Shown here: positions 1 through 11,008 of the stretch, one piece after another
Numbering within the stretch: position 1 is the first letter of the stretch
How the letters are laid out: every line of letters starts with the position of its first letter
Source: Cudoniella acicularis
Taxonomy: Eukaryota; Ascomycota; Leotiomycetes; Helotiales; Helotiaceae
Assembly: GCA_013054445.1 (NCBI GenBank)
Contig: JAAMPI010000342.1
Coordinates: 1 to 42,705, forward strand
Direction of reading: 5' to 3'
DNA length: 42,705 bases
The notes under the pieces: model-generated
The model's input: the letters and a program-made list of their open reading frames with translations, nothing else
What the model was told of the DNA's origin: nothing
Databases searched by the model: none
Position numbers and translations under genes: made by a program

Positions 1-3000
1 GGGACGATGGGGAGATGGCTAGGACGAGAGGCTGAGGGGCGGGAGCGGTTGAGAAAGGGATTTGTGGAGGAATGTAGGTATATGACCCAGCGCGTTTCGA
101 TGTATCAAGCAGAACCGGTGACGGGCTCTTCGGATGGATTTCTGGCAATGTTACTGATTTCGTGTTGTCCGATGCTGTCGTTGATGGCGGTGTAAGGAGA
201 ATATCGTTTCCTATGAGATATGTTGACTTGGCATCTCGAGCAGGTGCTGAGTCGACCACATCTCTGCCAGACTCTGAAGCAGTTTTTGAATCGGAAATTG
301 GCAGACTTAATCGGTTGAGACGGTCTTCTGAGCTAGGCTCGCTGTGTCTGAAAAGACTCGGTATACGAAGTTTGACGATTCTTGATCGAGCATCGACTTT
401 GATTCCGGGCTCAGGGATTGAATTGATTTCTTGCCCATCTTTGATAGAGGTTTGAAGGTTCTTGTAGAAGGCCTGTGGCGGGGTAGGCAAGCTGTCGGTC
501 GAGTGTATTAAAGAAAATATTTTGCCCGGCCGCTGAGAAATTGATCCATTTTGAAACTCTCGGTTTTGGACTACCACCCCATTTGCATCATTATATTCAG
601 GTATGAACGGGGTTGACAATGGCGGAGATTGGCTCGGTGTAGGGAGACTTTGACTGTTGCCCTTTTTCTGATTTGAGGTAGAAGACACACGAGGATAAAC
701 AGTTGGTCCTATCTTTCTCCCAGAAAGTTTCATTGGCGTCCCGTAGTGGGATAGGAAGCTCTTAAACGCAGTAGGAACTGCGGATTTTATCGGCCCATGC
801 TGTCGCATACTACAAGGCACCTGCTGATAGCTGGAACGGGAAGCACTTGGACTCTGGTCCATGTCATGAGATGCAAATTGCTCAACTGAAGGGCGAATGA
901 CATTTGATCCCGAGTCCTTAATACCTGAGCGCGAATTCTCGAGTGCAACTGCATTTTCAGTATAGTCATGGGGCAAGCTCATTCTTGCTGTAAATGGCGT
1001 GCCTTCTGGCGTACATAAATCTATAACATCGCTTTTCTGATGGTATGTTGCCGGGAATGTAGTCTCAACTGCTCCAGATTGAGATGAAACCCCAGGTGAA
1101 GCTGGTGCTTTTATATCTGGTGCGCAAACCATTTCCATTCGGCTTTCGAAAAGCGGGCCAAGAAGCCTCGAATCATTCTCTGTTGTCGCAGATGGTGAAG
1201 AAGTTTTCTGGTCGGTAGGTGTAGGGACGGCTACTGTGATACTCGTGCAGCTTGAAGAAGATCGATTCCGAGAAGTTGCTTGGGTCTCGAGATGGTACTA
1301 GAATGAGGGCTGTGAGAATGTGAAGGAAGAGAATGCTTAACCAGTAATCAGCTCACCTCAGTCTCAGAGACAGAAATCCTACGGCCTTGGCTCCCATTCA
1401 TGGAATCCATCTCGGCTTCGATTGGCGTTCTAAGAATTTCCGGAGACAATTGAGGCGATTCGATTTCTGCTGGTTCCATCGTATTTATCTGTCTTCGCCT
1501 ACGTTTTGGGAGGTTTTGTCCATCTTCCTCTTGGAATTCTTCTTTCCTAAAAACCTCATCCCACAATTGTTCGAAGCGCCCTGTCTTTTGTATATTCTCG
1601 TCATCATATTCGAGGTAACAGAGGTCGAGAAATTGTTGTGAATAGAGTTGGATTCGAGCACGAACAGCGGCATGAAATAGAGACCATTCGGCAGGAATCA
1701 TATGCATGAGTTCAGTTCCACGCCGCAGATAATGAGCAAGACCAACAGGAATATCATTGTGTAACCCTTCTCCAAAGTACAGATTGTATCTGTGCATATA
1801 AATCTGCAATCGCTTGCCGGCAAATTTTGGCCAACTAGGGTTGCTCTATTCAAAGTTAAATCAAGCCCAAGGAAAATTCTGCCTGAGAGTTTGGGGGACA
1901 TACAGATGATAACCATACCCTGGATAGCTCTTTCAAATTTGTCTCGTCATTTTTAGAATCCCAAACTAAGTCGAATGTCGTACGTTAGTTATTGTATTCT
2001 GAGTAGAATGCAACTGCTTCCAATGGGATTTTTAGATGAAACAGTATAATTGGCATTGCTTCTTCAAAACGATAAGAATTTCTCCAACTTTGAAGATTTT
2101 GACCAAGTTTCCACGTTCGATTCGTCGTTGGAAAGCTTTCATATAATTGGCTAGACTGTGTCCACTATCCATTGGTGACCGAGAGCAACAGCATGGATCC
2201 GTCAAAGTAAGTGTAGCAGAAACAATCAAGTAGAACCGACAAACCAAGTTTAGACGTACGATCTTGTATGTATTCAAGAAGTGCCTTCACGTTTAGACGG
2301 TTTGGAGGAGCGTTCCAAGTCTTCAAACTATACTTCTTGTCGATGGAGAACAAACCATTGTCTAATCGGAGTAGCTCAAGTCGTGCATTTCGAGTCTCCT
2401 ATTCATGTAAGTATTATCAGCTTCGTACTGTGATTCATTGCTACTGAGGAAGTTCTCAGCCTCAATCCATTGACCCAAAGAGCCCAATTGCTGATGCGCC
2501 GTTGAAATATCACTCTCCTTAACAGGATTTTAGATCGAAAAGGATAGAGTTATGCTATCATGTGGAGGACACTGGACGCTAGCCATTTTACTCACGCTAT
2601 TGGTGGAATTCATGCTCCCTGCCCTAGGCCTCTTCCTAGATCTCTTTTGATTCGCAGGTGGTGCTGTCTGATTCAGCTCTTTGTCGCGTTTGAGCCTTGT
2701 CTGGTAACTGTAAAATGCTCTGAGGCGGAATATGTTGCTGAGAACCTCAGTGATGCTATTGAAGCTCGCAGTTAGTTAATATTTAAAAATGTCCGGAGAA
2801 AACCCACCGATCTTGATCAGCAGGCCAAACTCGCCAGCCTTGTGGTCCTCCAAGAACATTTATGCCAAAAAATTGATAGGCTCGTGCCTCATTATTCTCC
2901 CTCAGAAAGCACGATGAACACTGTCGGGCTTCGAGATTATTTGCCGCCTTTGAGTTTGGCGGAATTTTAATTCCTCTTTTCTCAAACTCCTCGAAAAACG

Positions 3001-3118
3001 ATTGCACGGCGTCTAATAATGTTTGATATTCCCGGAAAGGTTGTTTTTGTCCCTTGTAAAAACCAAGATCGGCAAACCATCTCTCGAAGTTATCTTTACA
3101 CTTCCCGAGGCCGGCCAT
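1..3118 (-). CDS. Unrecognised multi-exon protein, 3' end outside the window
   Basis: I do not recognise this protein. The likely start is the ATG at 3118 (MAGLGKCKDNFERWF). The first exon ends at 2808, with a GTGGGT donor, a TAACTAAC branch site and an AATAG acceptor (intron 2756-2807). A second intron starts at 2595 (GTGAGT) and ends at 2518. Later coding pieces include FSIDKKYSLKTWNAPP (about 2340), VWDSKNDETNLKELSR (about 1970-1920) and the block 1830-1357 with a basic KRRRRQ patch. After the intron 1298-1356 a Ser/Pro/Thr-rich, probably disordered frame stays open to base 1. Around 2400 and 2240-2160 I could not find splice sites that keep the frame, so the gene may be damaged or my exons there are wrong. 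Strand and overall extent are fairly safe; the function is unknown. Confidence 0.6.
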
Positions 3119-3737
3119 ACTCAAATTGACATTGCGCACTCGGCAGCACAGGTCAGCAGGTGGGAGGTGCGGGAGATGAAAAGAGGACTTCGCTGCAAAC
3201 CCAAACGGAAGTAAACAAGCTGGTTGTGGAAATGACAAAAATATTATTCTAGCGGTTGCGATTGCATGCTACAGAACGGAGAAATGCACCAGAAGCAGAT
3301 CGATTGCAGATTCTGATCAGCGGGGGAAAGCGAGGTAGGCCAAGTAGCAGCTTTCCCAACAAAAGAAAAGGCCCAGAAGGGCCAGAAAGCCACGACAATA
3401 GTGCTTCACTTGCGTTGATCATCTGAGAGTCTGTGTCGTCAACTTCCAGTACGCCCCAGCTGGTGCGCAGCAAATGGAAAGTTGGAGGGTTGGATTTGTG
3501 TAACTACGCTAGGATGGGCAAGCGATCTGGGAGCAGCATCTCAGGAAGCGGTGCTCTTCGATTGTTGCAACTGATCCTCCCTTGCTTCTACTTTAACAGT
3601 GGCTGATGAATCCAAACTAGATTGGCTGATAATTACAGGTGCGGTGTGAAAATTGCTTCTGCCGTACTGGCCTGCCCCGTCGTCCTTGTTGGTGGCTTAA
3701 CGCCATCAAATGCTGACGGCCGCGCTCCCGCGTTTCC
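3119..3737. other. Intergenic, no gene seen
   Basis: This stretch lies between the unknown gene start and the stop codon of the splicing-factor gene. It should hold the promoter of the former and the 3' UTR of the latter. The open frames in it are short and not protein-like. Confidence 0.5.
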
Positions 3738-6240
3738 CTAACCAAGGCTTTCATATCTCTCCTTCGCCTTGTCTTTGGTCTTGTTTAGGAAATCTGCATA
3801 ACTTCCAACTGTTTGTCGTTGTGCTTCCTCTGCAGCATCACCGATCTTGCCGCCCTGAGCGCCGAGCCCAACACCTTGTGTGTAAAGTTCGGTGCTTATG
3901 GCATCGGTTCTCCCAGTGCCTTGAGCACCCAATCCCTCTCCAGCAGTCCAACCCATCTTTCCCAGTAATGCTGCACCTTTCGATTGTACTGGTACTTCTT
4001 CGACTTCTTTTCGAGGATTGGGGTCAGACCCGGCAGCTTTCGTCGTCCTGTTGTGTTGCGCAGCAGGTTGCTTCGGTTGATTAAAAGCTTGTCGCCGCTC
4101 CTTTGCCCTGTCACGATAGGCTGAGTTGTCCGATCCGCCATCCATAGGCTTGCCTAGCTTTTTCATAGCCTTGGCCACAAGCTGCTCATTCTTCAAGTTG
4201 TCACGATGGAGCTGGCTCATCCGCTCATGCTTATTGACTTCGGCTTCGGTCTTGAACTGGCGAGAGCATAGAAGGCAGCATTTTCTCTCCAAATCTCCAA
4301 AACTTTGTCGTGGTATTGGATCTGTTTCCTCTTCGTTCGATTTTGGTTTAGAAAGCTTCGTTGCTGGTGATGCATCGTCCTTCTCTTGAGCAGGAATGCC
4401 ATGGATTTCTGCATGTCTGTTGGACCAAAATTGAAGATGGGGCGCAACGACTTTCGAATCCTTCTCGATCTTTCTTTTCTTCGGCTTGCTCTCTGCTTCC
4501 TTGCCTGAGCCTACAAGCCCTTCATTTGCTGCTGCTGCTGCAAGCTTCGCATGCTCAGCTTCCTTTCTCTTGTGACTTGACGGTTGATCGGCAACTGCAG
4601 TGACTAGCTCACTAGCATAAGCAGCTTCATCCCAATACATCAACTTGATGGCAGTGTTTGACAATGGGCTGAAGGTAAATTGGGTTGCCTCGTCTGTCAA
4701 GGGATTTAGAACGGGTACAAAAACCCCAGCGTGAATGTAAGACACGAGAACGGGTTTCGAAGAAATCGTGAATTTTTCAGCAGCGTTGTACTTTGCCATT
4801 GCATTTTGTGCATCTTCAACAGTACTGAATTCAGCAAAGCCATATCTCCAGCTATCATTTGACCTTCTGTCTCGAATTAATAAAACACGTCGAAGTGAGC
4901 CTTCTTTCGCGCCCAGACTAGAATCATTTGAAGTCGACGCAATCTTGGTCTTTTTGGCAGTGGCGCCGTCCGTAGGAGGTGTACTAGACTTAGCTTTGTA
5001 CAGCTTGCTGACGCCCTTAGCAAGGAGTTCTTCGTTCACGCCGGGCTCCAATCCGCGCAGTAAAAGAAATTGCGAGGCAAGACCATCAGGGGACGCATCA
5101 CTATCGCCGGTAGTGGCAAATCCAGAAAACGAAGACATATTGGTTTGGGCAACCACAATTCCATGTGCCGTAGCTCCTTGGATCTGTCAGAACAGGGCTT
5201 TTCCTCGGAGATATGACTTACGAGTTCGGGGAGCGTTGCAACGAAAGCAAAGAGTACGATGGGAGAAGTTGGGGATGAAGCACTTCCGACAGTCAGATTA
5301 TGATACCGAGATCCGCTTTAACACATACCACTTCACACTTCCAGTCATCTTCACCCTTCCCGGCCTTATCTCGATCGTCCCTTTCCCGATTGTATGCTAT
5401 CCGTACTTTTGCAGGCTGGGCCGGAGCTGATTGGCTTGGATCATAGGCGCCATAAAGAGCTAGAGTAGGATAGTGTTCTTCCAGAAAGCGTCTTGCTTCC
5501 GGAATACCGACAAATTGTGCAAAGGCGAATTGTCGTGATTGTCCTTGGAAACTTTGTTAACGGCAGCCCGCAGCTGGCGCGCCTAAACTGTACCTGTTCT
5601 CTTATCCTTGATCAATCTGATCTCCTCTAAACCTTCCAGCCGGAGACTATGTTGAAGTTCATTCAAAATCTGTAAATCCAAAGAACGGCCAAGCGGCCAA
5701 TCCTATGCTTAGCCAGAATTCCAATTTCTGCTCGATGAACACTTAGGGTAAGAGGTTTGAGTTATGGTGTGAGGATCCAGAGAGGGGTAGAAATGGGGCG
5801 GCCAACGTCTTCCTGTGTCATGTCTATGGGAAGTCCTTCAAGGATCACATTTCGGTTTGGAGCTCCTCCGAAATACGGTGAGCGGCTGCGACTTGGTGAC
5901 CGGTATCCCTCTCTGTCGCGATCTGTATAACGTCCTCGCCCTTCCCTTCGCGGAGATCTTGAACGCGCCCGATCGCGGCCATGCGCCGATGGCTCATTTC
6001 TCTGGTATCGATCTGAATATGTCGAGTTGTACATTCTGTCGCCCGCTGGCCCTCGTGGAGGTGTTCTTGATTGATCTTAAGACATGGAATATATCAGCAC
6101 AGCTTCATGGCAGGTTCCATCACCAAATTTCCGTTACCATTCCTCGAGGCTTGATAGTTCTCTGACATCGCACCGGGACGGTCGTCGTCATACTGCTGGT
6201 CGTCGTACATGTTGGGCTCGTCGTTGTAAGACGGCTGCAT
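3738..6240 (-). CDS. RBM5/RBM10-type RNA-binding splicing factor (RRM, RanBP2 zinc finger, RRM, C2H2, G-patch)
   Basis: This is a nuclear RNA-binding protein of the RBM5/RBM10 family, which takes part in pre-mRNA splicing and alternative splice choice. Exons on the minus strand are 6240-6138, 6075-5807, 5669-5594, 5543-5329, 5282-5222 and 5176-3738, giving 720 aa in frame. An acidic start (MQPSYNDEP) is followed by an Arg/Ser-rich stretch. RRM1 starts near residue 106 (NRNVILEGLP). A RanBP2 zinc finger lies at about 217-240 (WKCEVC, then CFRCNAPR) and is split by an intron right after WKCEV. RRM2 spans about 276-390, a C2H2 finger about 539-565 (CCLLCSRQF with H..H) and a G-patch about 650-690 (GKMGWTAGEGLG). 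This domain order is diagnostic. The donor at 5806 (GTTGGC) is weak. The gene diverges from the MoaE gene, 248 bp away. Confidence 0.9.
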
Positions 6241-6488
6241 AAGATGTTGGAGGTTTATTCAACTTCGGGAAATAATTTGTGTCTCGCAAAGGTGTCTTGG
6301 GCAAGTTTGTGGAGCACTAGGACCTGAACCTGCAGTCGAAAATCGAGATGGGATGAACCAATCACGTGCACTGCCGCCGGACAAACTTGAGCTCTCCTTT
6401 CTTTTCCGATATGGAATCCGCTCAAATTAAACAAATCTTGGCCATTAATTGTATTGTCGTAGAATCTAATATCTTCACTTCCCACAAA
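6241..6488. promoter_or_regulatory. Shared divergent promoter region
   Basis: These 248 bp separate the start codons of the RBM5-like gene (-) and the MoaE gene (+), so they must hold the start regions of both transcripts. No specific factor site can be named from the sequence. Confidence 0.4.
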
Positions 6489-7099
6489 ATGGCCAGAGAG
6501 GTTACTGAGGATAGCTGCTACGTTGCGTTAACGCATGAGCATCTGGACGCTCGATCGATGATGGATCGAGTCCGAAGCCCAAAGGCGGGTGCAATCGTTC
6601 TTTTTGCTGGTAATATGATTCCTAGTGATCTCGAATCAATTCTGATTGCATAGGTACCACAAGAGACAATTTTGCAGGCAAGCCTGTCAAAGAGCTTCAA
6701 TATACATCTTACGAACCACGTGCACTTCAGACCATGCTCACAATCTGCAAATCTGTCAAAGAGAAGCACTCTCTCACAGCCATTGCAATGATACATCGAT
6801 TGGGCGTTGTGCCAATCGCTGAGGAAAGCATTTTGATTGCAGTATCCTCTCCCCATCGTCAGGCAGCCTGGAAGGCCGGAGAAGAAGCTCTAGAAGAGTG
6901 TAAAGAAAAGGTCGAAGTCTGGAAGAAGGAAGAATTTGGCGGCGAAGGTGGCGTTTGGAGAGCAAATCGAGATGGAGCTGTTGGAGTTCGTGTTGACGGG
7001 GATAAGGAGAACGAACCATTATCAGGGCCTCATGGACCGGTTCTTCGCCCGGCAAGATCTGGCGAGAAAGGTCATGGACCTGTAGTTAATCCCAAATAA
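6489..7099 (+). CDS. cnxH: Molybdopterin synthase catalytic (large) subunit, MoaE/MOCS2B type
   Basis: The enzyme uses the thiocarboxylated small subunit (MoaD/CnxG) to put the dithiolene sulfurs into precursor Z, making molybdopterin in the cytosol. Exons 6489-6609 and 6654-7099 encode 188 aa. The 44-nt intron (GTAATA..ATAG) splits the conserved segment read across the junction as FAGTTRDNFAGK. Family marks are ALTHEHLDA, YEPRA, HRLGVVPI, SSPHR and the lysine-rich active-site helix ending VEVWKKEEF. The start MAREVTEDS was chosen because homology begins right after it; an upstream in-frame ATG at about 6411 adds residues with no visible homology. A tail of about 50 Gly/Arg-rich residues follows the MoaE core. 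The symbol follows Aspergillus usage and is by family, not proven orthology. Confidence 0.92.
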
Positions 7100-8049
7100 T
7101 GAGGAGAACCCCAGTTCTTTTCGAGTCAGACTGGTCTGAGGCTGGATCAGAAAGTAACAGAAATTGGATGTGGAATCGCCGATGAGACATTAGGACAACC
7201 TCGAGTTGTACGAACCACAAATGGCAATAAAATCAGCAAAAAGAAGAGAATATCCCTATTAAACTCTTGTAGTGCAAGCCACTGAATAAATGCATCGGGG
7301 TCTACCACACAATGTATTTCCCAGTACTCGGTCCGGTTTTTCGTGAGGGCTGTGGAAATTATTTAAGGCTAGTTAAGGTACTCATAGTAGGACAGTAACC
7401 TATAGACACCGTAGTAATTAATCTCTTTTCGCGTCCTTTTATAATATTTCGCTTTAAAAAGGTGAGTGATTTTACTTCTGTGAAGCATTCTTAACACTAC
7501 CCAATGTAGGTTAGATATCGAGTGTGGCCCTCAGCCAAAACCTAGCCAAGTAAGATTACCAGACCATTGAATAAGCTAGATATTTAAATCCATCCAAACA
7601 GAATAAAATCCTTCAACATCCTATAGGCTGGGTGACAGTCTCGTTCCTCCTGGGTGTTTCACATGGGTAACGTACCACTCTCAGACGCTTCTGAGCTGTG
7701 AGCGGCAGGACATCAAAAAAAGAAAATTGTATGTTGCAAAGTGGTCTGGTCCATCAGCCATCCCCCTGTAATTTGGCGAACAGATCCCGTCTCGCCAAAC
7801 ACCGGAACTACCTCCGCTCTGATGTCTTGGCTTCTTGGAAGCTCACAGCAGCGGTGTTTCTCCCCACTGGTAGCACAACTTGGCCCGCCACCATCGCAAT
7901 GGTTGTGCCTTCCCCTCCTCAGCTGAGGAACCGATGCGGCGCTCTAACTCCTTTGATCTACAAAGAACTGATCCCCAGCCACTAACAGACCTTTTCTAGC
8001 TCAGTACTCACTACCTCCCAACTTCTCTCCGATCCGCGATACCTTCACC
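7100..8049. other. Intergenic region with an AT-rich centre
   Basis: No gene is seen between the MoaE stop and the SDR start. The part from about 7250 to 7620 is AT-rich and lacks protein-like frames. The last 100 bp are pyrimidine-rich, as is common before fungal start codons. Confidence 0.45.
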
Positions 8050-9155
8050 ATGGCTACTCTTGCGAAGTCTATGCCGCGACTCGTACCAGTCAGCTTCATT
8101 TCGAGGCCAATCCTGAGATCCCAAATCAGTCGCTCACACATGACTCTTCCTTCATTCTCCCTTGAGGGTAAAACTTGTGTTGTAACAGGAGGAGCTCGGG
8201 GCTTGGGGAAGGAATTCCTTTCAGCATTTGCCCTTAGTGGTGCGAAAGGGGCTTGCATCGACCTGTCTCTACAAGCTGGCGAAAATTCTATCGGCCATAT
8301 AAAAAAGCACATCGCTTCTCAAAGCTCCGTTCCGACCTCGTACAAACCCGAGCTCCGCGCATATGCCTGTGATGTTACTTCAGAATCACAAGTTCAAGAC
8401 ACATGGGGATTGATTGTCAAAGATTTTAGAAAGGTGGACGTAGTGGTCACAGCCGCAGGAATCGTCGATAATTTTGAAGGGGAGAACTATCCTTTTGATC
8501 GGTGGAAGAAAATGATGGACATAAATCTGAATGGGAGCTTCCTCTTTGCTCGAGAGGCTGGCAACTATTGGATTGACCAGAAGATGAAAGGCAATTTGAT
8601 TCTGGTGTCAAGTATGAGCTCTCAGATCTGTGTCCGCCCTCAAAAACAAGCAGCATACAACGCCGTGAGTTGACATCTCTGGAACTCATGATCTCTCTTG
8701 TCGCTCCCAGTTATATGTAGGTCTCAATCGACTGATTTCTATGTTGGCACGTGCAGTCCAAAGCCGCTGTTTCACTCATGGGTCGCTCTCTTGCAACTGA
8801 GGCATGTATCTTTTGGTATATCTTCAGTAGTATATGACTTACTTCTTTACAGTGGGGACTGAAGGGGATCAGAGTTAATAGCCTATGCCCTGGCTATATG
8901 AAGACTGACCTGATTATTGACCTGTTGGAGAGAGAAGGTAAGCACATTGAGGAAAATTGGGTCAAGGATATTCCCATGGGTCGACTTGGGCATCCCAGTG
9001 ATCTTCAAGGTACTATTGTGTGGATGGCAAGTGATGCCTCGAATTATCTACATGGTAGCGACATTGTAAGTCTTTCCCTAGTATAAGATCTTGGCAGATA
9101 CATTATTTTCTAACGCACAGTGCAGGTCGTTGATGGTGGGTACTGTTGCTGGTAA
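8050..9155 (+). CDS. Classical short-chain dehydrogenase/reductase with a likely mitochondrial presequence
   Basis: This is an NAD(P)-dependent oxidoreductase resembling the fungal sorbose/mannitol-dehydrogenase-like SDRs; the substrate is unknown. Exons 8050-8664, 8757-8801, 8853-9065 and 9126-9155 give 300 aa. The first 40 residues are rich in Arg and Ser with no acidic residues, as in a mitochondrial presequence. Then come the Rossmann motif CVVTGGARGLG, TAAGIV in place of NNAG, the catalytic Ser (LVSSMSS), and YNASK split by intron 1 just before SK. CPGYMKTD and VVDGGYCCW follow. Intron 2 (8802-8852) has a GC donor: GAG then GCATGT, ending TTACAG. Only this choice gives the expected family sequence LATEWGLKG. 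Confidence 0.88.
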
Positions 9156-9513
9156 GACATGGCACAACCGGAGTTGGTCGTTCAGATAGCCGCGAGCAAT
9201 TGCATCTTCTCGAGTTCTTGACACAACAAAATTGTACTGGGGCCTAGCACTCACTTCTTTCGAGAGCCTTCCGTGAGCCTTGGTGTATATTTTTAAGAAG
9301 CGTCATATACTAGTGAAGCGGGAGTCGCTTTTCTTTATATTTCCATCAATATATCAGGATCGAGAAACGTTCAAGCATCTGAGATATTGAACTTGTGAAA
9401 CCTAGAAAGCACCCTAGAAAGTTGTAAGTTGATTCGTCAATTTATAAGTAGTACTTTACAAATTCGTATTTGTTTGCCAAATTAAAAATAGAACGCCTCT
9501 CTTGAGAAGAAAA
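9156..9513. other. Intergenic, convergent 3' ends
   Basis: The SDR gene (+) and the oxygenase gene (-) end towards each other here. Nothing coding is seen. The centre is AT-rich. Confidence 0.45.
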
Positions 9514-10463
9514 TCAATCTGCGAATCTCGATTTCCCCCTTTTTACACAAAGATCCGTCCTAATAACCCATTTCTCCCCCTCGATAACCTCTCTGCCTTC
9601 ATGCTTTCAAATAATTAGCCCAAGACTCACAACTTAGACGAGGATACTCACCAGCATACACTCATTGCCATGCTTATGCAATAACAGCATTCCAGTCTCT
9701 AATCCAATGACAATCTCTTTCTCGAGAACATTTTTCTTACCCGGCAGATCATCTGGATAGAAGACAGTCTCTCCACCTTGGCACCCTGTTGCTGGAGAGG
9801 TCAAATAAAGTAGGATTGTCCAGGTCGTCTTCACTGGCGTTGAAGTCGGCTTAGTATTGAGCGTCATGACATTTGATTCATCATCTGTTGAGGCGATGAA
9901 TTGTGTAATTTTCGTCAGAAGATATTCAGCACTCACAATGTTGACCAAAGAATTGCCCCTTAGAATATCGGTAGATCCGAATCTTAGGATTCAATCCTAC
10001 AGGTTCTCCGCCCCTGGAATTTTCAGCAGGTTCTCACATCAGATATCGGAAGGAAACGCACCATAACTCCTTCCTCTCGCCTTCACCCATAACCTCTTCA
10101 CCCTCATCCTCGCTCTCGCCATTTCCACAGATTAACTCTCTCAACCCGGTTTCAATCCACAGCCGATTAGCGAACGCTTCATCCGTAACCTGGAAGCGGT
10201 CATTGACCCTCAACGCCTCATCTTTCTTGGGCTTCCCGGGAGTTGTCGTCAATGGCAGCTCCTTCAAAAAAAGACACATAATTCTTGCACAAAGTCCCCG
10301 TCCAAAAATTTCTCGCTACAATAATCTGAGAGTCAACGACTGTCTCAAGTGAGAGATCAGACGCGGGGAGAAGAGGTTTGAAAATAGGCCAGTTTGGCGG
10401 TGGCTGAGCTGGCTCGGATGAGATTTTGGCTTTAGGGTTGGAATGCTTCTTTCCTGGCGCCAT
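9514..10463 (-). CDS. 2-oxoglutarate/Fe(II) oxygenase, prolyl-4-hydroxylase-like, broken by a +1 frameshift
   Basis: The P4Hc-type 2OG-Fe(II) dioxygenase fold hydroxylates proteins or small molecules; the substrate is unknown. Exons on the minus strand are 10463-10062, 10013-9937, 9884-9652 and 9603-9514. The N-terminus reads MAPGKKHSNPKAK and the frame runs to NYVSF. There a run of seven T (forward A7 at 10266-10272) throws it out, and the family sequence continues in the next frame (ELPLTTTPGKPKKDEALRVN). The exon total is 802 nt, exactly one too many. Later parts are sound: GQHYDESN supplies the iron-binding His and Asp, the distal His is in the LLLHKHGNECMLHEG segment, and WVIRTDL carries the 2OG-binding Arg. 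A start at the internal ATG at 10279 would give a protein lacking about 60 residues. This is either a real mutation or a homopolymer sequencing error. Confidence 0.78.
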
Positions 10464-11008
10464 TTTGCGGAATTCTCGTCAGGAGGATTTTTGAAATGGA
10501 AAATGACAGCGCCGGTGTCTCGAAAAGAAGAGAATAGGCAGTCAATATTTATCTGTTTTGGTTTTATGTTGGAGCCTGGTGGTGGAGTCTGAGCGGCGGT
10601 CAACAACAACCAATCTCAGCACCATCGCGTTGGCGAGACAGCTACGACTTTCGTCTCCTCTCTCTTTCATCACCAATCCAACATCAATTCATCGATCGTA
10701 CATCTCCATGACCAAAATCCATACAATGCAATGATCACGAAACTCAATTTGAAAACCCCGGGCCAAAGCTGCCGAGGATTGCCGCGTCGTGAATCACCTG
10801 CGCATTCCACACATCGCGACCGCGACCTCCATACCCGCCATCTTCAAGCTGAAGAGCGCGTCAGAATGTCGCGGAGCACATACTCAGGTATTCGCCCTCG
10901 AAGCTTGGCAATGGGTATTTGACCGTTTTCCTACCTTTTCTCCTTTTCTTTTCTCCTTTCTGCTCTCTCTACCCTTTTCACTCCTTTGGAGTTTCTATCG
11001 ACGTCCAG
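10464..11008. promoter_or_regulatory. Divergent promoter region with a long pyrimidine tract
   Basis: This region separates the oxygenase gene (-) from the secreted-protein gene (+). From about 10924 to 10985 the plus strand is almost pure C and T, a common feature just upstream of fungal transcription starts, and it ends shortly before the ATG at 11009. No coding content is supported. Confidence 0.45.

Noticed and set aside
4768..5430. 220-residue plus-strand frame opposite the splicing-factor gene
   Set aside because: It is antisense to exons that encode clear RanBP2 and RRM motifs.
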